DNA of 64,000 bases, taken from positions 17,263,322-17,327,321 of the forward strand of contig NC_135570.1 in NCBI RefSeq assembly GCF_964340395.1, written 5' to 3'. The position numbers and the translations under genes were made by a program. Of this stretch, positions 1 to 13,700 are shown piece after piece. Position 1 is the first letter of the stretch, and each line of letters starts with the position of its first letter. The notes beneath the pieces were generated by a model. The model was not told the origin of the DNA. It made no database searches and was given only the letters and a program-made list of their open reading frames with translations. The DNA is from Glandiceps talaboti. Lineage: Eukaryota > Hemichordata > Enteropneusta > Spengelidae.

Positions 1-1575
1 TGGTGACCTCTAAATCTAGTCACATCAAATCGTACAATAATGACGACAAACGTTAGTTTTTGATTTGTTTTTCTTGATATGTCTGACTTAGACTGACGAA
101 TGCTACGACTCAAATCTTACACTATCAATGCACCAGCTTGATGAAATGACTATACTTACTTGGGGGATAGGACAGAGGTTTTTCCATTAATTTTAGCGTG
201 CAAACATGTTTTGAAACCAACATCTTGCTTGGTGTCCATTGTCTTTAAAATGTTTTGTGACATATTATGGGAACCCTTGTTAATTTCTTCTCGTCCACAT
301 CAGACAAATAGATGTCATTCAAAAAATATACTTTGGTGCTCAATACCCATGGCAAAAATCAATATTGATTTGATGATTCTGTCATTAGGATAGCAAACTT
401 TCCCATTGAAATATCGCGTAGTATCGTGTGGTTTGTTGATTTATGCGAGACTATATAGTATATTGAATTCGGACAGATTCACACGTTGGAAAGTTATTTC
501 CATGACAATAGAGTAATGTTTACCTGAGGCTATGATCAAACAATGGGAGAAGGTTTGTTGCCAATCTGTCTTTACTTGTCTGTGATTGTACTGGTGAAAT
601 TAATGTACATTATACTGGTGAAATTAATGTACATTTGTAAGTTTGTGTGTACATGTACATTAGCTGTAATAATTTTAGCGTTTGATGTGATTTTGAGGGG
701 TTTTTTTTGTGCCTATTTTGGTTCCGACGTTTAACCCGAATCAAACGCTACACTGTAACGTATGCAAATAGACGAGACCATGTTAAAAACATGAGCGAGA
801 TGTCAGTGTACTCTCCGTTTCAAAATGCTGCGTGCATTACTACATTTGCCAATTTTGACAGAATTGGGGTACATGTACCTCTGAACACTTCTTGATCTTT
901 AAGGCAATTAATGTTGGCATAGGAAATGTCATATTTTTTGCCAGGTAAGGCGTAATTTAGCAGAAAAATCCACCCGACTTTGCGATTCAGATCTGAATCG
1001 GTTCTGTACATATATGTAAACACTTCTTTATGGTAACAAACTATTTCAGTAGTAAGGCATCATTTTACATGGGCTACGAAATGATAGTGATAGAAATAAC
1101 ATACATATACATGTAGACAAGGTGATAGAGAGCGACTATGGTTATATGTATTTGACATACATTCTCTAATAATTATATAAATGTACTACAGTATACAAGA
1201 AAAGTACAATATGTCACAAGTTGGTGTGACAACCATTTTATTCACTAGGGCAATGGAAATGAAAATTCACGTGTGAAGTTGTCCCTTGACAAGTGACTAA
1301 TTTTTTTTGAGGGCTGAATGGTGTTCAAGATCAGTTTGCACATATAGATTTCTGTGGCCATGACAAATATTATATTTCTTATACTATGATGAATATTTGT
1401 AAGTTTTTACATTGTAATATGTAGTATTTGGTATCTTTATTATCTAATGATATTTTGTATGTTTATAGTTTCTGGCAGTAATTTGAATATATTATTATTA
1501 TTAGTGTTGTTGTGTTGTTGAGAACAATTAGCAATTGTATCCCAAAATGGTTTGTTATACTTTATCTGACAACAG
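1..1575. other. Upstream region of SEC31, no gene recognised
   Basis: AT-rich sequence before the first coding exon. It holds a two-copy 22-24 bp direct repeat at about 588-633 and one member of a dispersed repeat at 371-588. I see no convincing open frame, CpG-rich promoter or TATA/initiator pair. The transcription start and any upstream non-coding exon cannot be placed from sequence alone. A plausible splice acceptor (AG at 1574-1575) suggests that at least one 5' UTR exon lies upstream. Confidence 0.5.
371..588 (+). repeat. Dispersed direct repeat, upstream copy
   Basis: About 218 bp that recurs in the same orientation at 63038-63247. Shared blocks include AGCAAACTTTCCCAT, TTTATGCGAGACTATA and TTATTTCCATGACAATAGAG. 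I estimate 85-90% identity by eye, with a few short indels. The two copies lie about 1 kb outside the start and stop codons of the gene. No coding potential is seen. Confidence 0.8.
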
Positions 1576-1587
1576 GTAGTGTTGAAG

Positions 1588-1700
1588 ATGAAAGTGAAAG
1601 AGATAAATCGAACTGCCAATATGGCATGGAGTCCATCATGTCAACATCCAGTGTATCTTGCAGCAGGTACAGCAGCTCAGCAATTAGATGCAACATTCAG
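1588..1700 (+). CDS. SEC31: SEC31 exon 1 (start codon)
   Basis: Encodes residues 1-37, beginning [16 protein letters not shown] and ending QQLDATF, the first strands of the WD40 propeller. It ends in phase 2 at CAG|GTAAGC. The ATG at 1588 has A at -3. No in-frame stop lies between it and the probable acceptor at 1575, so start choice rests on homology to the SEC31 N-terminus. Confidence 0.93.
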
Positions 1701-4700
1701 GTAAGCTTCACAACTCAAGAATAATTACACAATATAACTTAATGTTGACAGTACCTAACCTCATAATTTTACCACACCTTACTCAGTGTGCAACTTGGAT
1801 ACATCATTTCTGCTGACTCCCATGATGCAATGGCCCATAGCAAAGATACCCTCTAAAGGCATAAGATCAGCTAGAAGCTTCTCTGAAATCATAAGTAATC
1901 ATAGGTGATGTAAACTCATCAAATGATGCACCAGAACCCATACAGTAGTTTATGAAAATGTATGTATTTCCTGGAGAGGTATTCCCCTTATGTAACATGT
2001 ATCACCAGAGAATACATCAAGTATGTAACATGTATCACCAGATAATACATCAAGTATGTAACATGTATCACCAGATAATACATCAAGTATATAACATGTA
2101 TCACCAGATAATACATCAAGTATGTAACATGTATCACCAGATAATACATCAAGTATGTATTCATCATTTTGTGTGCTCATTTAAATACTCATTATTACTA
2201 GCAAGCAATTATGGAGTGATGACAATAGCTCTGTCTAGCTTTACACAGTCACGTATAGAGGGATGTGAGACAAAATGTATGACACAACAATGACATCGCT
2301 CTAGACATCCTCATGAGTAATTTGCATAATTAATGGTTTTTGTAATTAGGTAATATCATAAGAATGTGATCTTCAAATTTCAAATAATTTGGTACATGTA
2401 CATCCATGATACCGAAGAACATGTTCAAAATTGCTTGATGATATAATTTGTACTTTCATAGTAATTTGCATACTTAATGATTAGTCAATTTCTTCAAATT
2501 TCATATGGGTGCATTGATTGACATTGACATATGCATGTGTCCTATCTGTTAACAATGGACACATCAAATTTGACATAATTTGACATGTACATGTATAATG
2601 TGATAAGAAAGATACAGAAACAACAACTGGTATGGAAAACATTGACATGTAGTTTACATCTCAGATCTTATGCAAGTCTTATAACAAATATTGTTCATTT
2701 TTGGCATAATGTAATTCTTACAGTAGGACACAAATTCCCCTTGTATTATTATGAATTAGCTCATGAATATTAATATTGTCCAGGACTCCAGTTACAGTTG
2801 GGATGTCCCTCTATGGTGTACATGTATGTTGGTAACAGCATACCATCAAAACATACAGAACAGTTGCCTTGTCTTGTCATTAAAGTAATTGAAGAGATTC
2901 TGTCACTCGCCCCCATTTCCTCCATCCCAAGATTGTTTTCAGCTTGCAACATATACTATGTAATTGCTAGCATCCAAATCATTGTAATTGCTAGCGTCCA
3001 AATCATTGTAATTGCTAGCGTCCAAATCACTGTAATTGCTAGCATCCAAATCACTGTAATTGCTAGCATCCAAATCACTGTAATTGCTAGCATCCAAATC
3101 ATTGTAATTGCTAGCATCCAAATCATTGTAATTGCTAGCGTCCAAATCATTGTAATTGCTAGCATCCAAATCATTGTAATTGCTAGCATCCAAATCATTG
3201 TAATTGCTAGTGTCAAAATCACTGTAATTGCTAGCATCCAAATCATTGTAATTGCTAGTGTCAAAATCACTGTAATTGCTAGCGTCCAAATCACTGTAAT
3301 TGCTAGCGTCCAAATCACTGTAATTTGCTAGTGTCAAAATCACTGTAATTGCTAGCATCCAAATCATTGTAATTGCTAGTGTCAAAATCACTGTAATTGC
3401 TAGCATCCAAATCATTGTAATTGCTAGCGTCCAAATCACTGTAATTGCTAGCGTCCAAATCATTGTAATTGCTAGCATCCAAATCATTGTAATTGCTAGC
3501 GTCCAAATCATTGTAATTGCTAGCATCCAAATCATTGTAATTGCTAGCGTCCAAATCATTGTATATATCATCTTTGTATTGGTTGTAGTACTACAGCTGC
3601 ATTGGAAATTTATCAGCTGAATTTATCAGATGATGGAACAGAAATGCCATTAATATCGTCGCTGACAACAGAACATAGGTAAGTTAAAATAATGATGACT
3701 AAAGCAATGACAAAATTAATGTCTATTTTTGTCAAAGATAAAGTGATCAATATTTTTGCATTCTCCAAACAGCGATGGTTTATTTGTCAAATTATAGCTT
3801 TTTATGAAAATATTAGTTTGTCACAAATAAGTTAAAAGATCTGTCTATTCAAATTATTTCTGCTCTTATTGTACATGTATACTGTAAACCTAGATTTTTT
3901 TGCCACCAGAAAATTTTGCGATTTCAGTCTTCAGCTAGTTATCAGATATATGATTACAACCAGACTGGTAAATTGTGTTTATGTACAAGAAGGGTACAGT
4001 TACTAAAAATGTTTGTGCTTTTGTTTTCCAGTAAAATAAGTAGATATAAGTCTTTAGTGAAAATATCCAGGTTTACAGTATTTTCCTATTATGCAAATTT
4101 TAACCTCCATCACTATTTCTTTATGTTGAAGACAACCTTAACTTCTGTTAATGTGTTGGTTCATTTCTATCATAATTCATATAAAATTGTCAAATTGATT
4201 TGATTATGCACACCAACTTGGATTTAAGTGAGCGGTATGTAAATTGCTATTGCTGAATGACAAGGTGTTTTCTTTTTGAGATGGGAGATACATGTAGCTG
4301 AAAAAAGGCTGTATTATATAGATTACAGAAAGATCATTACAAAATCAGAAGAAAAAAAGATAACAAGGGCATTTAACTGTACAATATTGTTTAAACTGGT
4401 GAAGTTGCCAATATCACAAAAATGGCAACAGTATCAGTGAAATTTAAAATCCAACATTATTGTGTGGAGCACAACACATTCCCTTTGACTGCAAAGCTGC
4501 TTTGCCTTCTGTCGCTTACAAAATGTATTATTGCGTGCACTCTCCTCTAACATAGAGAAAACACTTGGCAATTACTATGGTCAAAGACAGTAGGGAATGT
4601 TAGTATGCCTGCATCTCTTCACATGCACTGTTATACTTCCTCAGCCTGATCTGTCTTGAAATTGAATGTATAAATCATTATTTAGGGGTGAGATCTGATC

Positions 4701-7700
4701 AATAGTTCAATGTACTTGTAGAATAAAAAACTAAATTCTTGTGCTTTGGGGGTGGGGGTGGGAGGGTTGAGCCATTGTAGTTTGCATCCTACAAAAATGA
4801 TTTTACTGTTAATGGATCTGTTTGTATCCCTAAAAACAACTATTTCTAAAAAAATGTCATCAAATTAAGCACTATAATAAGGAAAAATGTCAACAAAAGA
4901 ATGATGTTTTAGCACAACTGAACTGAGGTTCAGTAGTGCTATAGGGATCGCCCAGTGTGTGTGTGTGTGTGTAAACGACTTAAATTCAAAAACTGCTGGA
5001 CCGATTGCTTTAATATTTGGTGGTCATGTTACTTCTGGTGTCTAGTTGCGAAATTGTTCAAATGAAAATGATTGCATCAGAAATGTGGGTTTTGGGTCAA
5101 AAAATGTGAATTTTGGTCAAAAAACGTAAACTCCAAAAGTACTGGGCAGATTGGCCTGAAATTTGGTGGAAACATTGTTAGGGGTGAGTAAATTAAGATT
5201 TTTTCATGACATGATTATTCCCTTAGTTATATGCAAATTAGGGCTATAAATGTGTCTTTTTTGTCAAAAACCTATAATTCCAAAACTACTCTGCAGATTG
5301 GGCTGAAATGTAATGGGGATGCATCTGTGGGTGTATAGATGAAGAACTATTAAGCATATAATGATCTCATCAGTAATATGCAAATTAGGTGTAAACATGT
5401 TAATTTTAGTCAAACATTTATATCTCAAAAAGTACTTGGTCAATGAGACTAAAACTTGGTGAGATGTATCTAGAAGTGTTATTCTATAGATTTTCTACAA
5501 AACATTTTGACACAATTGACCCTAGCAGCCATGACCACAGCCTTAGCAGCAACCAAATGGCAGTATATTTTGATCAAATAACATCATCTGGTAGGCAAGT
5601 TAGTAAACATTCAAAAATGTAAAATTATCTAGCAACAAGACCACGCCCATAGCAACAGCCAAATGATCGCATATATCGCAAGGATAACATCAGGGATTCA
5701 TAGACAAATGAACGAATATTCAAGAAATGTATGAAAATGTGTCTAGTAACATTACCACACCCATAGCAACAGTTGTGCTACAACGCCATTGGCGCTATTT
5801 TCTTAACTACATATACCGACTCTATATTTATAGTGCTACATACATGTACATGTCCTAAACATTTCCAATTTTGGTCAATTTAGTTAGAAGGGATTGGTGG
5901 ATTGGCTGTCTAAGGCCTAACTAAAAGAACTTAAGTTCTTTATCCTACATTGAACTATTGATCTCACCTCTTAGACATGATCAGTTTTGTCTGAGTATAG
6001 CTTGGGATGAACACAAACTTGACCTGATACAAGTCTCAATATACATGTATACAAATGGATACATAGATTTGTTTGAGCTGTTAATACATAATGCCCCAAA
6101 ATACTTGTCACAACAACAAAATTGTTTTTGTTTACATTGGTGTTACTGATACAAAGTGCATTTTGGACTTAAAAAATGATTGATTGTACAGATATATAAT
6201 GTATTTATATGGAGTTGGATAAAGAATCATATTGGTAAGTAGACATGTAGACACTATTACATTTGTAGTGTTGGCTACAAGTTGGTTTGTTCATCCCATC
6301 TTATCCCTGCATGACAGATAGTGATTTGTACATTTGTACATGCACTACATATCGGCATGTTGGTACAAAGTGATGGTTTATTACACCATACAGCCATGAT
6401 TAGGTCACAGATGCCATGGTCTATCTTGCCATAATCTGTGCATGATTCACAATGGTGTGCACAATAAATATACATGTAGCAAAAAATGGGATCTTGCTAT
6501 TGAATAATTTGAAGTGTAACATATGCAGTTTCTGTGTGGTTGTATCAAACAGAAAACCTGCATGGTATTTTGAAATTATTTTTTATGGACACAGTGAACC
6601 AATAGACTTATCAAAGGTCTCAAATTTCAGTGATAAATAAGACAATCTCTTTGCTGACGATTGCCTATTGTATAGACAGATCAAGACCTATCAGGATCAC
6701 TTCACTCTGCAAAGAGACTTAGAACAACTGGAAATATGGACCACCACTTGGGGGATGCGTTTTAATGCCAAAAAGTGCTACATCATGTCTCTTTGAAATA
6801 AATCTTCTCATTTCTATACACTGAGTAACTACATATTGCAGCAGGTCACACAAAATCCTTATCCTGGTCTCACTTTGTCAGAGGACATGAAATGCAAATG
6901 GACTCCACATATTGCAAATATCACAAAGAAAGCAAACTCGACATTGGGGTTTCTGAGAAGAAACCTTCGTCATTGTATGCAGTCATGTAAGAAAACAGCT
7001 TACATCTCACTAGTAAGATCCATGCTAGAATATAGTTCAGTGGTTTGGGACCCTTACTTACATAAAAACATTGACCGACTCAAACAGGTACAGCGCAGAG
7101 CAGTACGTTTCATCACAGGGAACTACAGGAGTAGGGACGAAGGGTGTGTCACCAAAATGGTAGAAAGCCTCGAACTTACATCACTCCAGGATAGACGCAC
7201 AGCAAACAGGCTAATTTTTCTATACAGGGTGTTGAGGGCCTAGTACCAGCAATTCAACCAGCGGACTATCTTAAACCTGTAAGACCCAAAAGATCTATAA
7301 AAGCTAGGAAATTTGCGGACTGTATCTCATCTAACATTGTTGAACAAAGAGTTACTAACAACTCAAAGTGCTTTGAAATTGACAATTGTAAAACTGCTCA
7401 ATACAAACACTAGTAGACTGGAACCATCTGGATAATAGTACTGTGTGCGCTAAATCTTGTGACGCCTTTAAAATGGCAGCCACTGTCAAAAACCATTGTG
7501 ACTAAATACTCTCCCCCGGTGTGTTATTCCTTACCCAGGACCTACACCGTAACTATACAGATACAGATCTTGTCATGATGCAATCTAACCACCAGTAATG
7601 ATGATGTAGTTTTTCTAGTTCAGCCACAGAGGGTGCTATATTTTATCTAAGAAATACAATGGATGGACTTGATTGAACGACCAATCAAGTCCACCCAATG

Positions 7701-10700
7701 TTGTTTATGTCTCATAGCAAAATAAAGAAGGCCATCCCTAGACAGAATAAACTGTAACATACAGGATACTAGTGTTTACTTGACACAATATCATAATATG
7801 GGATGAATGGTTTCAATGGACAATTAGTCATTTGAGGAAATACTGTACACTGCATTGTCAGGCAACTTTCTATTCCTAAACAATACATGTGTTCATGTAT
7901 TTAGAATAACATCCGTCAAGTCACACATTGCCATATTGTTTGTCCCAAGCAAGCAAAAGCCATGTTGCCAAACGTAGACATGAAAAAAGGAACTTGGTTT
8001 AGTATCAATGAACACTGTTCTAAGTATGTTAAAATTCTAACCTTAAGAACCTGTTTATGGCCAAACCGACGTTACGGATAGACCGGTTTTGCCTTTGATA
8101 TACCGGAATCTTGTACCGTAGTGTGAATCATACTACCATTTTGCGCATTTTATTCCTATCGAAAACAATATTTAGTCTTAATGAAATAAACCATGTAAAT
8201 GTATTGCAACTCCATGCAGCCATTCAGGCACCAGTGTTTTTTACTGTATCAAATACCCAATGGAGGGCATGTAAAATGTCCTTTGCGGTGTTCATTTGAT
8301 GTCAGTAAGGTGCCATGTGTAGTTCATTTCACTTTGACCAAATGTAGCAAGAAACTGTACTCATTCAATTTTGCTATATTAAAATGTACATGTAACATGT
8401 CAAGTTTGTTATTGATTTCTGTATTTTGAAATAGACTTGGTGTTCTCCCCAGAGGATTTTCGCATGATCAGTTGTCCCGATACGTAATCAGATTGCTATG
8501 GGTTTGGTAAATTGCACGTTGACATTGTTCATCTGTCACTCTGTCAGCTGACACCTTTGTTGTTTTCAATGTACATTTGCAACATTTGTATTGATCCATC
8601 ACACATAAGCAGCAAGTAAAACTAAAGAGTTTCTAATTAGTTCAAACGACTATTCAACCCTCTACCACTACCACTACCAGACAGATTTCATTGAAGTTTG
8701 CTGTCAGTAGAAGCATGTCGAAACTGCCAGATTTTCACAACTATAAAATCAAATGCTGTGCCATTTTGCTATAAAGTATAAAAGTTCGACAAACACATGA
8801 AGTTGGCATTCAGTGTCTAGTTAGTCCCTGCCGGACGAAGTCCGGGCGGGGACTTATGGATTGGGTTCCGTCTGTCTGTGCGCCTGTGTGTCCGCAGCCG
8901 TTTCTTGGAGATGCCTGGACCAATTTTTTTCAAACTTGGTACAGGGGCAACATACTATGGCATACATATGCATGTCAATTTGTTTTATGATACAATCCAA
9001 TATGGCCGCCTAGCAGCCATTTTGTTTGTGAATTTTCCCTGTCCAAAGCCATAACTCAGACATGCTTGAACAGATCTCATTCAAAGTTGGTATTAAGACA
9101 GTGTTCTATGACATACATGTGCATATCCATTTTTGTCATGATACGATCCGATATGGCTGCCTGGCAGCCATTTTGTTTGCGAATTTTCCATGTCCAAAGC
9201 CATAACTCAGACATGCTTGAACAGATCTCATTCAAAGTTGGTATTAGGACAGTGTTCTATGACATACATGTGCATATCCATTTTCGTCATGGTACAATCC
9301 GATATAGCTGCAGTGGCAGCCATTTTGTTGGTGCAGTTTTCATGTCCAAAGCCATAACTAAGACATGCTTGAACAGAGTAGTCAAAAACAACCATATGAG
9401 ACCAAACAACACCAGGTTTGAAAATGACAACATAAACTGCCAGTTCCTTAAAACCCAATCATAGCGGGGATTATGTCATTTTCAATGACTTGTTAATTTT
9501 CTATGACTGAGTAACACCGAGTATGTTTCAACCTAAGAGCGATTTGCGTAGTTGGTTTACTCCCATGTGCACTCTTCAATGTTGTGAAAAGAGTTGAGCA
9601 GACTAATGTACCTTTAGATAAAGTGGCGATGTTATCTCCTATTATCATTTCATGTTCAATTTTACACTGAAAACACTTTTAGTTTGTAGTTTGACATGTC
9701 TGGTACATCATACGACTATGATGAAAGCATGGATTTTCTAATCTAGCGGCCATGATGTCGCAAACTATTGCGAGTTTTTGAAGTCCTCAATAGGGAAGTA
9801 TAGTAAGTCTGGTGTATCACGAAATTTCGGACTGAACACAATGTCTGCAGGTAGCTGTACACAAACATTTTGTGTTTCGAAAGTCTAATTTATCTGTGGA
9901 CATTTTTGAAATAATTTCAGCTTTCCTTAGAATAATAATCAAAAACACTGGTTTAAAAAATGAGTTTCGTATTGTTGCTAATATTTTGTAGTAATAAATT
10001 GGCCTTCAACTTTCCTTTGGCCACATATACATGTACTACTTGTTTGATATTATGATGTACCTTGAGTTTATCATTAAGTTACTCAAAAATATAATTATTT
10101 GTTATGTAAATGTATGCTAATCTATGCTAATGAGTCAATGTCCTATTAAAAAATCCTGGGGAGAACACTGAGACTATAAACACTTTACTTTGAAAATACT
10201 GACAGACCATGACTTTGAGGTATTATGAGAAACATAGGTCACCCCAATAATCAGTTACGTGTTTTTGCTAAAGTTCTCAGTTGTGAGTTATAACCATGAT
10301 TTCTTACTTAAAATAAACACAAGTAAATTTACATAACAATTCATTCTTTTGTTATGCAAATGTTTCAATACACTGATTTCTGGGAGCACACTATGGTTTG
10401 CTTAATTAAGGTTAGGAAAGCATGGGATAAAAGGAAGAGGAAAATGGAAGAAAAATGTTGTGCTTCCACAGGGGTAATGGTGTTTTATAATAATGACTAT
10501 AGTAGACTTTAAGACTGTTACCCTTTACACAGGAATCGTCTCAGATTGCCTATTTTGACACTTGCAGGTTTCACAAGCTTGTATGGAGTAATCAAGGAAT
10601 GACAGATGAAAGTCATCCTAATGGAATCATCATTGGTGGTATTGATAATGGCAATGTCATGTTGTATGATGCAGCCAAGCTACTAGAGAACGAAGAAGGT

Positions 10701-13700
10701 TTTATAACTAAAACTGACAAGGTAAGATTTACTTGTGCTTGCTGACTGAAAGGACAAAGATGACAAGTCAAATAGCAATGTCATGTTATATGATGCAGCC
10801 AAGCTACATGTAGTACAGAATGAATAAGGTTTTATTACTACTAGAAAATAAAAAAGTGGTTATTGCTAAAACCATTAAACCTTAACTTTCCTAAGAGAGT
10901 GTTGACAGATATATTTGGTGTGTGACTAGGTAATCATTATCTGTTTTTTGCAGCATATTGGTGCAGTACGAGCATTAGATGTTAATCCATTTCAAGCTAA
11001 TCTTTTAGCGAGTGGCGCGAGTGACTCAGAAATCTATATCTGGGATTTAAATAATCCAACTAATCCAATGACACCAGGTACAAAATCACAGGTAAGTCAA
11101 ATATGTATGTTTAGTAGTCACATTTTGCCAAGTCAACTTTCAGCTACAGTTTTATTTTAATTTCCATTGAGCTGACACACTACATGTACCACCTGACACA
11201 CTACATGTACCACCTTACACACTACATGTACCACCTGACACACTACATGTACCACCTGACACACTACATGTACCACCTGACACACTACATGTACCACCTG
11301 ACACACTACATGTACCACCTTACACACTACATGTACCACCTGACACACTACATGTACCAACCCAACAAATGAAAGTCCAACCCTTCCTAGAGTACTGTCT
11401 GTATAGAAATGAAAGTCCAACCCTTCCTTGAGTACTGTCTGTATAGAAATGAAAGTCCAACCCTTCCTTGAGTACTGTCTGTATAGAAATGAAAGTCCAA
11501 CCCTTCCTTGAGTACTGTCTGTATACAAATGAAAGTCTAACCCTTCCTTGAGTACTGTCTGTATACAAATGAAAGTCCAACCCTTCCTAGAGTACTGTCT
11601 GTATACAAATGAAAGTCCAACCCTTCCTAGAGTACTGTCTGTATACAAATGAAAGTCCAACCCTTCCTAGAGTACTGTCTGTATACAAATGAAAGTCCAA
11701 CCCTTCCTTGAGTACTGTCTGTATACAAATGAAAGTCCAACCCTTCCTAGAGTACTGTCTGTATATAAATGAAAGTCCAACCCTTCCTAGAGTACTGTCT
11801 GTATACAAATGAAAGTCTAACCCTTCCTTGAGTACTGTCTGTATAGAAATGAAAGTCCAACCCTTCCTTGAGTACTGTCTGTATAGAAATGAAAGTCCAA
11901 CCCTTCCTTGAGTACTGTCTGTATACAAATGAAAGTCCAACCCTTCCTAGAGTACTGTCTGTATACAAATGAAAGTCCAACCCTTCCTTGAGTACTGTCT
12001 GTATACAAATGAAAGTCCAACCCTTGGAGTACTGTCTGTATACTTGAGTACTGTCTGTATAGAAATGAAAGTCCAACCCTTCCTTGAGTACTGTCTGTAT
12101 ACAAATGAAAGTCCAACCCTTCCTTGAGTACTGTCTGTATACAAATGAAAGTCTAACCCTTCCTTGAGTACTGTCTGTATACAAATGAAAGTCCAACCCT
12201 TCCTAGAGTACTGTCTGTATACAAATGAAAGTCCAACCCTTCCTAGGGTACTGTCTGTATACAAATGAAAGTCCAACCCTTCCTTGAGTACTGTCTGTAT
12301 ACAAATGAAAGTCCAACCCTTCCTAGAGTACTGTCTGTATACAAATGAAAGTCCAACCCTTCCTAGAGTACTGTCTGTACACAAATGAAAGTCCAACCCT
12401 TCCTAGAGTACTGTCTGTATAGAAATGAAAGTCCAACCCTTCCTTGAGTACTGTCTGTATACAAATGAAAGTCCAACCCTTCCTAGAGTACTGTCTGTAT
12501 ACAAATTAAAGTCCAACCCTTCCTTGAGTACTGTCTGTATACAAATGAAAGTCCAACCCTTCCTAGAGTACTGTCTGTATAGAAATGAAAGTCCAACCCT
12601 TCCTAGAGTACTGTCTGTATACAAATGAAAGTCCAACCCTTCCTAGAGTACTGTCTGTATACAAATGAAAGTCCAACCCTTCCTAGGGTACTGTCTGTAT
12701 ACAAATTAAAGTCCAACCCTTCCTAGAGTACTGTCTGTATACAAATTAAAGTCCAACCCTTCCTAGAGTACTGTCTGTATACAAATGAAAGTCCAACCCT
12801 TCCTTGAGTACTGTCTGTATACAAATGAAAGTCCAACCCTTCCTAGAGTACTGTCTGTATACAAATGAAAGTCCAACCCTTCCTAGAGTACTGTCTGTAT
12901 ACAAATGAAAGTCCAACCCTTCCTAGAGTACTGTCTGTACACAAATGAAAGTCCAACCCTTCCTTGAGTACTGTCTGTATACAAATGAAAGTCCAACCCT
13001 TCCTTGAGTACTGTCTGTATACAAATGAAAGTCCAACCCTTCCTTGAGTACTGTCTGTATACAAATGAAAGTCCAACCCTTCCTAGAGTACTGTCTGTAC
13101 ACAAATTAAAGTCCAACCCTTCCTAGAGTACTGTCTGTATAGAAATGAAAGTCCAACCCTTCCTTGAGTACTGTCTGTATACAAATGAAAGTCCAACCCT
13201 TCCTTGAGTACTGTCTGTATAGAAGTGAAAGTCCAACCCTTCCTAGAGTACTGTCTGTATACAAATGAAAGTCCAACCCTTCCTAGAGTACTGTCTGTAT
13301 ACAAATGAAAGTCCAACCCTTCCTTGAGTACTGTCTGTACACAAATGAAAGTCCAACCCTTCCTAGAGTACTGTCTGTATACAAATGAAAGTCCAACCCT
13401 TCCTAGAGTACTGTCTGTATACAAATGAAAGTCCAACCCTTCCTTGAGTACTGTCTGTATACAAATGAAAGTCCAACCCTTCCTTGAGTACTGTCTGTAT
13501 AGAAATGAAAGTCCAACCCTTCCTTGAGTACTGTCTGTATAGAAATGAAAGTCCAACCCTTCCTTGAGTACTGTCTGTATACAAATGAAAGTCTAACCCT
13601 TCCTTGAGTACTGTCTGTATACAAATGAAAGTCCAACCCTTCCTAGAGTACTGTCTGTATACAAATGAAAGTCCAACCCTTCCTAGAGTACTGTCTGTAT

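Noticed and set aside
2939-3571. 210-residue minus-strand frame of DLDASNYN and MIWTLAIT repeats
   Set aside because: Generated by a 24-bp tandem unit, length divisible by three. No start context or homology.
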